From: an uncultured Lachnospiraceae bacterium
GTDB taxonomy: Bacteria > Bacillota > Clostridia > Lachnospirales > Lachnospiraceae
DNA length: 64,000 nucleotides
Assembly: GCA_934351925.1 (NCBI GenBank)
Contig: CAKRJT010000014.1
Span: 1-64,000, forward strand
Direction: 5' to 3'
Shown here piece after piece: positions 1-7,455 of the stretch. The notes under the pieces were generated by a model. It worked only from the letters and a program-made list of their open reading frames with translations. It did not search any database and was not told where the DNA came from. The translations under genes were made by a program, and so were the position numbers. Every line of letters begins with the position of its first letter. The stretch's first letter is position 1.

Positions 1-80
1 GGCAATATGTAGAATACATGGAATCAGGCTGGAATGTAAGACTAAATTCAGCTAATGGTGGAATTTACTTTTTTATTTAA
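1..80 (+). CDS. C-terminal end of an unidentified protein (5' part outside window)
   Basis: An open frame enters from the left edge (codons in phase with base 3) and stops at a TAA at 78-80. It encodes about 25 residues ending WNVRLNSANGGIYFFI. The tail is too short to assign to a family. It is followed within 10 bases by a copy of the AACCGTCCCCAATA repeat that also lies at 1493-1506. It could be a chance open frame, but the regular codon pattern up to the stop favours a real gene end. Confidence 0.4.
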   Translation, partial: QYVEYMESGWNVRLNSANGGIYFFI

Positions 81-88
81 CGGGCAAA

Positions 89-102
89 AACCGTCCCCAA
101 TA
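89..102. repeat. 14-bp direct repeat, left copy (AACCGTCCCCAATA)
   Basis: AACCGTCCCCAATA at 89-102 is repeated exactly and in the same orientation at 1493-1506, bracketing the nuclease-like gene and the XRE regulator. Here only half of the palindrome seen at 1460-1503 is present. Confidence 0.6.
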
Positions 103-157
103 TTTTACTTGCTTTATGACAAACGCTATAGTATAATCTATGCAAAGAAGCGGGTTT

Positions 158-739
158 CTAACCATCTGACATGCTAGTCCATGATGGGTATCTCGTTTCT
201 TTTTTTATATTCTGGATATCGTACAGGTACAATTTTCCGTCTATGGAATATCTTACAATCAGAACTGCCTGATATACATTATATTCCGTAATATTTCCAT
301 CATTGTTGGTAACAGGTATTGCAAAACGTGTATTATAACGAAACCAACCTTTACACGCCATTTTCTTATGCCTGTTCTCAAAATCCTCTTTCCACCTCTT
401 ACTTGTTGCAATTTCTATTAGCTGAGGTATTCCCTGAGACATATTGGCTTTCACTTTAGGAAGTGCCCCTACCAATTTATTGGTATAATCTGAGCCCGTA
501 TATTCATCAACAAATATTCTATCAATATAAATCAAATCGCCTGTTTCCGATATTTCAAATATATTCCCTATGTAGCGCAATAAATACTTCTCTACCTCTT
601 TCCACGAAATGCTTCTCTTTCCTTTAAATATAATTTGAGGAATTATGACCATTTTATTTCCGTCTGTATCCGCAGCAACAAGAACATTATCTGACTGCAT
701 ATTTTTATCGCACATCTCTTTTTTAATATTTTCTTCCAT
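158..739 (-). CDS. Hypothetical protein, possible phage/mobile-element nuclease-like domain
   Basis: This is a soluble protein of about 193 residues with no signal peptide or membrane segment. From memory, the block from IIFKGKRSISWKEVEKYL through DEYTGSDYTNKL, GIPQLIEIATSKRWKEDF, GWFRYNTRFAIPV and YLYDIQNIKKE resembles a domain found alone or at the C-terminus of phage and ICE proteins (MuF-type or polymorphic-toxin-like nuclease modules). I cannot confirm that family or name catalytic residues with certainty; H and R-rich stretches such as ENRHKKMACKGWFRY are candidates. The start is uncertain: ATG at 739 was chosen over TTG at 751, and neither has a clean Shine-Dalgarno. It is transcribed away from the XRE gene across an AT-rich gap. 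Confidence 0.6.
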   Translation of the reverse strand: MEENIKKEMCDKNMQSDNVLVAADTDGNKMVIIPQIIFKGKRSISWKEVEKYLLRYIGNIFEISETGDLIYIDRIFVDEYTGSDYTNKLVGALPKVKANMSQGIPQLIEIATSKRWKEDFENRHKKMACKGWFRYNTRFAIPVTNNDGNITEYNVYQAVLIVRYSIDGKLYLYDIQNIKKETRYPSWTSMSDG

Positions 740-751
740 TATACAATACAA

Positions 752-1135
752 TTTCCATTTCTATCTCTACGTTGACAGCCACATATACACTATTTTTAAC
801 ATTAAGAATGTTTTCATTAATTTGTAAATCCAAACTGACATTAAACCCTTGCCATATTTGCTTTAAAATCTGTATATATTCTAAATATCATACTTTATAT
901 ACTTATACAATATATATTATATTATTAGTATGTTTAACGCAAGCAATATTTATTGTATACTTATATTATTATAAATATATCATATTTTTCACATGGCAAT
1001 TTGTTTCTGAGCGAAAACAAATTGCTCTGATGGCAGATGAGAAATCGCCTGCGCCAATTTCTATTCGACTCTTCGCAACGAGGCGCTCAAAAATTAAGAT
1101 TAGTGCCACCGCTCGGCGGTGGAATGGAGATTAAT
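752..1135. other. AT-rich intergenic region between divergent genes
   Basis: This 384-base stretch has no convincing gene. It is very AT-rich from about 830 to 1000, with many TATA-like runs, so single promoters cannot be chosen. From about 1010 the composition shifts to higher GC. A perfect 6-bp stem CCACCG/CGGTGG with a 5-base loop lies at 1106-1122, four bases before the GGAGA ribosome site of the XRE gene, and could affect its translation. Confidence 0.5.
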
Positions 1136-1453
1136 ATGGAAAAAGAAAGCTATGGTTCACTTGTAAAAAATTTAAGAATAGCCAATGGACTAACCCAAAA
1201 TCAGGTTGCCAAATCTCTCGGGGTCACTCCCGGTTACATAAGCAATGTAGAGAACAACCGGACGGCAATGTCATTGCGTATGCTGACATACTATGCCCGC
1301 CTTATCGGCTGCTCATTAGACGAGTTGGTGGGAGAATTAGAACCGGAATATACAGAAACCGCCTTGGACCGTAAATTATACCAAGCCATGATTAATTTGG
1401 ATACCAAAACAAAAGAAAAGCTTTTAAAAACCATTGAGCTCTGGACACAGTGA
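1136..1453 (+). CDS. XRE-family helix-turn-helix regulator
   Basis: A 105-residue DNA-binding protein. Residues about 6-62 form a Cro/C1-type HTH domain: LVKNLRIANGLTQNQVAKSL, then GVTPGYISNVENNRTAMSLRML, where the TQNQVAKSLGVTPGYISNVEN part is the turn and recognition helix. The C-terminal 35 residues (ETALDRKLYQAMINLDTKTKEKLL) look helical and may dimerise. The start ATG at 1136 has GGAGA five bases upstream; an ATG at 1124 and a longer open frame from 1037 lack such a site. It is divergent from the nuclease-like gene and is a candidate regulator of it. A hairpin repeat follows directly after the stop. Confidence 0.88.
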   Translation: MEKESYGSLVKNLRIANGLTQNQVAKSLGVTPGYISNVENNRTAMSLRMLTYYARLIGCSLDELVGELEPEYTETALDRKLYQAMINLDTKTKEKLLKTIELWTQ

Positions 1454-1459
1454 AACCAA

Positions 1460-1503
1460 TGGGGACGGTTCCTGCTCAAGCGAGCCCAAAGGAACCGTCC
1501 CCA
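1460..1503. repeat. GGGGACGGTTCC palindromic hairpin
   Basis: The arms TGGGGACGGTTCCT (1460-1473) and AGGAACCGTCCCCA (1490-1503) are perfect inverted 14-mers. The 16-base loop contains a further GCTC/GAGC stem. It sits between the convergent ends of the XRE gene and the SipL-like gene and could terminate transcription both ways, although there is no long T-run on either side. GGGGACGG-type palindromes of this kind recur between genes in clostridial genomes (from memory). Confidence 0.75.
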
Positions 1504-1506
1504 ATA
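1493..1506. repeat. 14-bp direct repeat, right copy (AACCGTCCCCAATA)
   Basis: Exact second copy of the sequence at 89-102. It overlaps the right arm of the 1460-1503 hairpin. Confidence 0.6.
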
Positions 1507-1528
1507 CATTTTTTGTGTTTCTATCCGC

Positions 1529-3076
1529 CTATCTTGTCACCAGCAGCTTCATTCCGGGCTTGATGTTCTCGGACGCAAGCTTGTTGGTCTCCATGATCTT
1601 CTCAACAGTTGTAAAGTATTTCTTCGCGATATCCCACAGCGTATCGCCCGGCTTTGCTATGTAGCCGCATATTCCGGGGAGCTTTTTTAACATGGAATAG
1701 TCAAGCTCCTCCTGTGTAATTCCCGTGATGACCTGCGTACTGCCGGGTGTGAGTATAAGTGCATTTATGCCGATGTTGAGCTTTATCTCGAGCTCTCCGC
1801 CGCCGAGCATCGTGGTGATGAGCTGCTCCACGTCCGTCCGCACGGTGTAGAAGGCATCGGCACTCATTCCCAAGGCATCTATCTTCTGGGCGAATGGGAT
1901 TTCCTTCACAAGGCTGCCGAGCCTGTCGGTGTCACTGTCTGATATATACAGTATCGTCACCTTGGCGGCGCCCTCTACCATGAGTCCGTCCTCCACAATG
2001 CTTATGTTATCTACATTTACGGTGGCGCTGCTGCTTATTATCTGCAATATTTTGTCTTTGCTGCCGTCAAGGCGCAGCTTATCCCCTGCCCTGCATCTGA
2101 CGTGGTTTCTGATAAGCAGGTTGTCGTACTGCGCGGTCTCGACAACGGGTGTCAGCATGCTTTTTACCGAATACACATCAGTTATGAGGTCGATATTCTG
2201 TTCCTCGTACAGCTTGATGTCTAGGTCGAGCACCAGCTCCGCCTCGACGGTTCTCGGCTCCCCATCGTAGTCGGGTTTTACCGAGACAAGCCTCTGCGAC
2301 GGAGTTATGAGTACATCGGCAAGCATTCTCTCGTCAGCGCCGGGCAGCGGCAGCTTCCCCGTGAACGGAAGCGTCTCCTCGATATACTGGACATTGTCCT
2401 CATCGTCCTCCGGGTAATACATGGCAAAAATGTGGATTTCTCCCCTCACTATAAGTTCGTCGGAGGCAGTCTTTACCTCTGTGTTTCTAAGCTCCGGCAC
2501 CGACCAGACGATATTTCCCACATTCGGCTTGTTTGCGGGGAGGTCGCACTGTTCGCGCACCCTCAGGATATCCCTCTTGTTCTCGGTGAGTGCCAACATT
2601 CCTATGTTTCTTTTAAGACAGCACACATTCTGATTTTCGATGTCTGCCGCAGCCGAAGACATATATGTATTCTCTCCGTACAGCTCGAGCGAGACTATCG
2701 CGGACACGCTTATTTTGCGCCCGTTTATGAGGCTTATGCTCAGATCCTCAAGCACCGCGCTGCATTTTACCGTGTCCCCCGCCGTCAGCCCCTCAATCGG
2801 CACGGTCTCCCCGAATTCCATGCTGCCATCCATGCTGTCGAAGGGAATTGCCGCCTTGTCTGTCTGATAAAGGAGGGAGAATTTTACCTTTCCGTTTACC
2901 GCCGCCTTTCCCTCATCAGCTTTCAACCCTTCTATAACCACCTCTCCACAGTCGGTTATTCTCTTTAAAATATCGGGCTTGCTGTCCGGGACTATGAAAT
3001 CATCATCTAATGTAATCTGCGTCTGTGCCTTTCCGCAGATATGGTTCATGCTGATATTTTTCCGAACTATTTCCAC
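1529..3076 (-). CDS. sipL: SipL-like spore coat morphogenesis protein (DUF3794 repeats + LysM)
   Basis: A 515-residue protein with DUF3794-type repeats: the first near residues 15-130 (DDDFIVPDSKPDILKRI, a hallmark of the family), others around 150-300 and 310-430. A C-terminal LysM domain occupies about 465-515 (YIAKPGDTLWDIAKKY...IKPGMKLLV). This architecture matches clostridial SipL, which binds the SpoIVA ATPase and tethers the coat to the forespore. LysM in this family serves protein contacts rather than murein cutting. GTG at 3076 is preferred because GGGGGA lies 7 bases upstream; longer forms starting at 3091 or 3133 run into a palindrome. The sporulation role is inferred from family resemblance. 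Confidence 0.85.
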   Translation of the reverse strand: MEIVRKNISMNHICGKAQTQITLDDDFIVPDSKPDILKRITDCGEVVIEGLKADEGKAAVNGKVKFSLLYQTDKAAIPFDSMDGSMEFGETVPIEGLTAGDTVKCSAVLEDLSISLINGRKISVSAIVSLELYGENTYMSSAAADIENQNVCCLKRNIGMLALTENKRDILRVREQCDLPANKPNVGNIVWSVPELRNTEVKTASDELIVRGEIHIFAMYYPEDDEDNVQYIEETLPFTGKLPLPGADERMLADVLITPSQRLVSVKPDYDGEPRTVEAELVLDLDIKLYEEQNIDLITDVYSVKSMLTPVVETAQYDNLLIRNHVRCRAGDKLRLDGSKDKILQIISSSATVNVDNISIVEDGLMVEGAAKVTILYISDSDTDRLGSLVKEIPFAQKIDALGMSADAFYTVRTDVEQLITTMLGGGELEIKLNIGINALILTPGSTQVITGITQEELDYSMLKKLPGICGYIAKPGDTLWDIAKKYFTTVEKIMETNKLASENIKPGMKLLVTR

Positions 3077-3088
3077 AAAAAAATCCCC

Positions 3089-3118
3089 CATATCATATAT
3101 TATCTTATATATGATATG
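3089..3118. repeat. 12-bp perfect palindrome upstream of sipL-like gene
   Basis: CATATCATATAT (3089-3100) and ATATATGATATG (3107-3118) are perfect inverted repeats with a 6-base loop. They lie 13 bases upstream of the GTG start at 3076, so they fall in the 5' leader or promoter. They may be an operator or a leader hairpin. Confidence 0.5.
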
Positions 3119-3186
3119 AGAGATTTCGTGCATTTATGCCTGCAACTGTCTCCTACGGCTCCCGGCCGTGAGGTTTCTTCCATATA

Positions 3187-3615
3187 TTACCTGAACACCA
3201 CGCTCCGCCCCGCGTCCTCAAGTTTTATAACCACATACGGGTATGTCGCGAGCTTATTTACCGCCTCGCCCTGCTTCGGTCCGAGAAGCTCCGAGTCAAA
3301 GTACACGGCATTGTCGGACATCGACACTTCCTTGACGGCGATTGAGCAGCCGCCGCTATTTTGCTCGCCGTAGCCCCTCGCTATGTACAGCCAGCCGTCC
3401 GCGATGTATGTGAGCCTGAAATCCGCGTTCTTTTTTTCCTCAATCTGCGTGAGAAAATCCTTCGGAATGTCCTCAAAGCTCACAACGGTAAAATCGACGG
3501 GGGTGAGTTTTTCCTCAGATGTTTCTTTGCTGCAGCCGGATACGGACACCGCCACAGCTCCCGTGCCGATAACGGTCATAATAAGCAGCACCAGCGTAAT
3601 AATACGTTTTTTCAT
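3187..3615 (-). CDS. PrcB-like lipoprotein
   Basis: A 142-residue protein exported as a lipoprotein: MKKRIITLVLLIMTVIGTGA is the signal sequence and VSGC-SK is the lipobox. The mature part (GGCSIAVKEVSMSDNAVYFDSELLGPKQGE...YPYVVIK) matches the PrcB C-terminal domain, first known from the Treponema dentilisin protease complex and common in clostridial lipoproteins. The start at 3615 has GGAG six bases upstream. It lies between the SipL-like and PEGA genes, all on the minus strand, so it may share their transcript. Its partner protease, if any, is not in this window. Confidence 0.75.
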   Translation of the reverse strand: MKKRIITLVLLIMTVIGTGAVAVSVSGCSKETSEEKLTPVDFTVVSFEDIPKDFLTQIEEKKNADFRLTYIADGWLYIARGYGEQNSGGCSIAVKEVSMSDNAVYFDSELLGPKQGEAVNKLATYPYVVIKLEDAGRSVVFR

Positions 3616-3700
3616 AAATGCTCCGTATAACAATATTCATTTATGTATTGTATGCTGCCTGTGCCGGCAAATATTACATATATCAGTGCCGTCCACCCGA

Positions 3701-5056
3701 TTACTCGCTCTTCGGTGTAAAATCATACCTCACATCGTCCGCGCCCTCTACGAGGTTGACCGTATAGCTCTTTATCGTCGTACCGCTTAGCACGATGAAG
3801 GTGTGCTGTCCTGTCACCATCGCAAAGTCAAGCGGCGCAACGCCTAAGTAAGAGTCGTCAAAATATATTGTCGCGCCCGTAGGTCCGTCGATATACACCC
3901 TGTTCTTCGTGCTCACGATGGTCGTTGTCTCCGTCTCATACTGCGATGTGACTCCGTTAGACGCCGTCGTAGTCTCCTGCGCTGTGGTCTCCGCCGTGGT
4001 AGTCTCGGTGGACTTCATTCTGATATTCACCTTCTGGTAGTCAGCCTTAATCTCTATCTTGTCCTGATAGTTCTCGTAGCCGTCAGCGCTGACACGCACG
4101 GTGTAGGTTCCGACAGGCAGGGTCAGCATACCCTCCGTATAATCGGTCTCCTTTCCATTTAAGTAGAGGATTGCTCCGTCCACATCAATATCAAATAATA
4201 CGTTTCCGTTCTCAACCGTGTCCGCCACAAACTCGGAGAAATCAACCGTAGTCACCTGATTGCGGTTGACGGTGACCGTCTTAGAGCCATAATATTGATC
4301 CTTCGACACAGCCACCTTGTAGCTGCCTTCAGTCACCGTAATCATCATGTTCTTCTCTATCGTCCTGATATTCTCACTGCCTATATTTACATAGCCGCCG
4401 GCAAACAGATCCACTCCGGTAAGGGATATGTAGCCATGCCCTCTGGTCACAACTATCGACACGACCTTGCCGTCCTTCTCATATAGGTTAAACACGTCAT
4501 GTGCCGTGAGCTGCTCGGGCGTGATAAGCTCGTTTGCCGATACAACCACCACATTCCTTGCATACTCATAATTCTTGCCGTACAGGGCAAGTCTGCGGTA
4601 GGAGGTGTTGACCGAAACGTCAGAGACAGCCATATGGCAGCGCACCTCGTCCGATATATGTATCTCCTTGACCGTGTTGTTGACGCTGTCATAGGTTATA
4701 TCAATGACATCTCCCGCATAGAGCTGTGCGAGCGTCATCGCATTGCCGAACTCCGTGTATATAAGCGCAGGGTCATTCATGTAGAAGGTGCGGTCAACAC
4801 CCTCATCGTATGACCTCACGGACAGGCGCTTCGTGTCCGCACTGACATAGGTTATGACGGCAAGCTCAGTGTGGAGTTCCTCCGCCACTGTCGGTGCATT
4901 TATAATCGGAGCTGTAGGCTTTGCCGAGGTCCGTGTTCCCGCCGTCGACGCAGCCGCATTTTTGTCCGCCTTCTCAGATGCAAACAGGAATGCACACAGC
5001 ACAATTCCCGCCACAATCAGTATTCCCAAAAAGAGGTTCTGTAGTTTGTTGTTCAT
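3701..5056 (-). CDS. Membrane-anchored PEGA-domain protein
   Basis: A 451-residue protein anchored by one N-terminal membrane helix (LFLGILIVAGIVLCAFLF) with an Ala/Thr linker. The extracellular part has a beta-rich region at about 60-210, then three PEGA-like repeats: near 215-275 (GGYVNIGSENIRTI...), 285-345 (FDIDVDGAILYLNGK...LPVGTYTVRVSADGY) and 385-450 (VYIDGPTGATIYFDDSYLG). A Thr-rich linker (ETTTAETTAQETTTAS) precedes the last. PEGA domains are surface beta-sandwiches thought to bind wall or partner proteins. ATG at 5056 follows AAAGGAA. Function is unknown beyond surface exposure; the next gene upstream is the CotS-like gene. Confidence 0.75.
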   Translation of the reverse strand: MNNKLQNLFLGILIVAGIVLCAFLFASEKADKNAAASTAGTRTSAKPTAPIINAPTVAEELHTELAVITYVSADTKRLSVRSYDEGVDRTFYMNDPALIYTEFGNAMTLAQLYAGDVIDITYDSVNNTVKEIHISDEVRCHMAVSDVSVNTSYRRLALYGKNYEYARNVVVVSANELITPEQLTAHDVFNLYEKDGKVVSIVVTRGHGYISLTGVDLFAGGYVNIGSENIRTIEKNMMITVTEGSYKVAVSKDQYYGSKTVTVNRNQVTTVDFSEFVADTVENGNVLFDIDVDGAILYLNGKETDYTEGMLTLPVGTYTVRVSADGYENYQDKIEIKADYQKVNIRMKSTETTTAETTAQETTTASNGVTSQYETETTTIVSTKNRVYIDGPTGATIYFDDSYLGVAPLDFAMVTGQHTFIVLSGTTIKSYTVNLVEGADDVRYDFTPKSE

Positions 5057-5077
5057 CAATGGTTCCTTTCCATACCG

Positions 5078-6085
5078 CTAAGAGCCGTACAGGGTTCGCA
5101 CAAATTCCCGTCTCATACGGTTCTGCTTCACAGCCAGCTTTAGCTTTTCCATATTCTTGTTAGGTATCCATGCCTTGTTGGCATTAAAATAATAGTTGAG
5201 TATTTTCCAGAATTTCTCGGGATACGCAAACATCGCACCCAATATCTTAATATCTCCCGACGACAGGGCATTGACCTTATCGTACTCCCGAAGCATCAGA
5301 TAGCCAAGCTTTATGTCCCAGTCATATTTTTCCATAAGCTTACGCATGAAGCCGTAGAGGTCAACCAGCCGCAGGTTCACGCAGCTCTGCTCAAAGCCGC
5401 AGATATAACCGCATTGCTTTCTGATAAAAATATTGTGATAGTTAAAATCGCCATGGCACAGCCGACCTGTCCTTACAGCATCGTCGTAGCCCTTGTCGTA
5501 GCCCGAACCGGCTATTATCCCTGATGCCTCGAGCCCCTCCTCGAGAAACGGCTGACACTTAGCGGCTGCCAGCAGCTCGAAATCATTCTTCTTTTTCTTC
5601 GTCTTGAGATAATTTCCTATCATCTTGAGTTCTTTATTATGCTTATCATACACTTCCGTAAGATTTCTTGCAATCTGAAATTCCTGCCCGTCGCCGCCAC
5701 ACTCCTGCCTTGCCTGATATGTATAGCCCTCGAGCGCTCTGTGAAGCTGTGCGAGTTCCGCCATGGCTGTGCAGACATCTGAAAAATTCTTTATGTCACA
5801 TTCAGCCGCATCAAACCAGGTGCTCACTATGTAGCCTGTTCCTGACAAGTCCACCGAGACGTACTGCCCCTCATTATTTTTTAGAAGATAATCCACATTG
5901 ATGCCGCCGTCCGCAAGATACTCAAGCAGTGCCGCCCGTGCCTTTATCTTCTCCGGGCTTCCCCCATACTCACGCAGAAGCAGTCTGCCGCGGCTGGTCT
6001 CGCATATGAACGCGCCCCGCCCTCTCGATGTAGAATACAATTTACAGTCGTACTGCTCAAGTACGCTAAAATCCCTTTCTGCCAC
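5078..6085 (-). CDS. CotS-family spore coat protein, kinase-like fold with a degraded active site
   Basis: A 335-residue protein of the CotS/YtaA/YutH family, which shares the aminoglycoside-phosphotransferase fold. The Brenner-type catalytic loop LCHGDFNYHNIFI is intact at about 215-227. The following metal-binding motif, usually xIDFE, reads CGFEQS, so the magnesium-binding Asp is a Gly, and the usual N-lobe Lys is Arg in GRLLLREYGG. It may therefore be a pseudokinase with a structural coat role. The C-terminal half (DIKLGYLMLREYDKV...YPEKFWKILNYYFNANKAWIP) is typical of the family. GTG at 6085 follows AAAGGGG, which lies in the 3' arm of a strong hairpin. Confidence 0.8.
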   Translation of the reverse strand: MAERDFSVLEQYDCKLYSTSRGRGAFICETSRGRLLLREYGGSPEKIKARAALLEYLADGGINVDYLLKNNEGQYVSVDLSGTGYIVSTWFDAAECDIKNFSDVCTAMAELAQLHRALEGYTYQARQECGGDGQEFQIARNLTEVYDKHNKELKMIGNYLKTKKKKNDFELLAAAKCQPFLEEGLEASGIIAGSGYDKGYDDAVRTGRLCHGDFNYHNIFIRKQCGYICGFEQSCVNLRLVDLYGFMRKLMEKYDWDIKLGYLMLREYDKVNALSSGDIKILGAMFAYPEKFWKILNYYFNANKAWIPNKNMEKLKLAVKQNRMRREFVRTLYGS

Positions 6086-6091
6086 AAAAAT

Positions 6092-6145
6092 AACCCCTTT
6101 CCTAAGTGCCCTGACTACGGGCTATCTAATCTTATGAAAGGGGTT
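6092..6145 (-). terminator. Hairpin between cca and the CotS-like gene: terminator and possible RBS-sequestering structure
   Basis: Read on the minus strand, AACCCCTTTCATAAG (6145-6131) pairs with CTTAGGAAAGGGGTT (6106-6092) at 14 of 15 positions. The loop carries a second GCCC/GGGC stem, and ATTTTT follows. It fits a rho-independent terminator after cca. The 3' arm also contains the GGAAAGGGG that serves as ribosome site for the GTG start at 6085, so read-through transcripts would have that site masked. Confidence 0.65.
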
Positions 6146-6189
6146 TTTCTTTTATGAATTTTAAATTTTCTATATCAAGTCATGCAAAA

Positions 6190-7428
6190 TCACAGCATTT
6201 TCAGCGCTTTTTCTGCCAGCACGGACTTCTCGTTAAGCTTCGGGTCGTCCAACACCTCCATAAGGAGCCCATTTAATATCGCCCCCATCTGCCGCCCTGC
6301 CGGAACGCCGAGCGCGATGAGTTCCTTTCCCGTGATGGCGAGCATCTTTAACGATACACAGTCGCCGCGTTCAAGTATATCGCTGCATATATCGATAACC
6401 TGCTTTATCAGAGCCGTGTCATTCCCGGCACAGACGTCGTAGGCGAGCCTGAAACGAAGTATTCTGATAATGCTGCCGTCCCCCACATTATATATGAGGC
6501 GGCGTAGCTGCGCCTCGTCCGTGGTGAGCGTGGTGTTGCACCAGCGCACCAGCATCGCAGCCGTGTTTATCGTGTCATTGTCAAGCTTCAGCCTTTTTAG
6601 CGCCCGCGCACATATATCTGCGGCTCTGTCCTGCTGCCCTCCCGACAGAAGAAGCATCGCAGCATATCTCTCAGGCAGCTCGCACGCGCACTCCTTGGCA
6701 AACCTCCCTGCAAACTCCTTATCCTCAGCGCTCATGTCATGGTACTCCGGAAGCACCATCTCCATTATGCCTATCCTGTCAGCGACCGCAAAATAGTCGG
6801 GGTGGTCGGACTTTAACATCTTGTTAAATTCAGTGTGTATTCTCTCACTGCTTATCTTCCTGAGGTTAGGCGAGAGCTCCTTTGCCGCCTTCGCGGTCTC
6901 CTCCTCGATTTCAAAGCCGAGCTGCGCCGAGAAGCGCACCGCCCTGAGTATCCTGAGCGCGTCCTCCTCAAACCTGTCAAGGGCTCTTCCGACACAGCGG
7001 ATAATGCCCCTCTCCAAGTCCCCCACGCCGTCAAATATATCGACTATGCCATGCTTGTCGTTGTACGCCATGGCATTTATCGTGAAGTCACGGCGCTTTA
7101 GATCCTCCTCGAGATTCGGCGTGAACTCCACACTCTCGGGGTGCCTTGAGTCCTCATATCTGCCGTCTATGCGGTAGGTAGTCACCTCGTAGCCGTTCTT
7201 TCCGAGCATGACTGTGACCGTCCCGTGCTGTATCCCCGTGTCAATCGTGCGGCGGAACAGCTCCTTGACCTGCATCGGAGGCGCCGAGGTCGTAATGTCC
7301 CAGTCGCCCGGCGTCCTCCCCAATATGCTGTCACGAACGCAGCCGCCCACGGCATACGCCTCGCAGCCGTGGGTGGAAAGTGTGTCTATTATATATTTTA
7401 CGTCCTTAGGAAGGTCTATTCTAACCAA
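6190..7428 (-). CDS. cca: CCA tRNA nucleotidyltransferase
   Basis: A 412-residue class II CCA-adding enzyme, which adds or repairs the 3'-CCA end of tRNA using CTP and ATP. The head domain has the nucleotidyltransferase signature YAVGGCVRDSILGRTPGDWDI (about 24-44) with both catalytic Asp residues in DWDI, followed by YEVTTYR and the EEDLKRRDFTINAMAY motif (107-122). The neck motif LRILRAVRFSAQLGFEIE is near 160. An HD-like tail follows from about 240. The TTG start at 7428 is supported by AGAGGG seven bases upstream. It sits 27 bases after the proS stop, so the two are probably cotranscribed. Length is normal for the family. Confidence 0.95.
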   Translation of the reverse strand: MVRIDLPKDVKYIIDTLSTHGCEAYAVGGCVRDSILGRTPGDWDITTSAPPMQVKELFRRTIDTGIQHGTVTVMLGKNGYEVTTYRIDGRYEDSRHPESVEFTPNLEEDLKRRDFTINAMAYNDKHGIVDIFDGVGDLERGIIRCVGRALDRFEEDALRILRAVRFSAQLGFEIEEETAKAAKELSPNLRKISSERIHTEFNKMLKSDHPDYFAVADRIGIMEMVLPEYHDMSAEDKEFAGRFAKECACELPERYAAMLLLSGGQQDRAADICARALKRLKLDNDTINTAAMLVRWCNTTLTTDEAQLRRLIYNVGDGSIIRILRFRLAYDVCAGNDTALIKQVIDICSDILERGDCVSLKMLAITGKELIALGVPAGRQMGAILNGLLMEVLDDPKLNEKSVLAEKALKML

Positions 7429-7455
7429 GGTATCGCCCTCTCTTGCCTGAAAATC

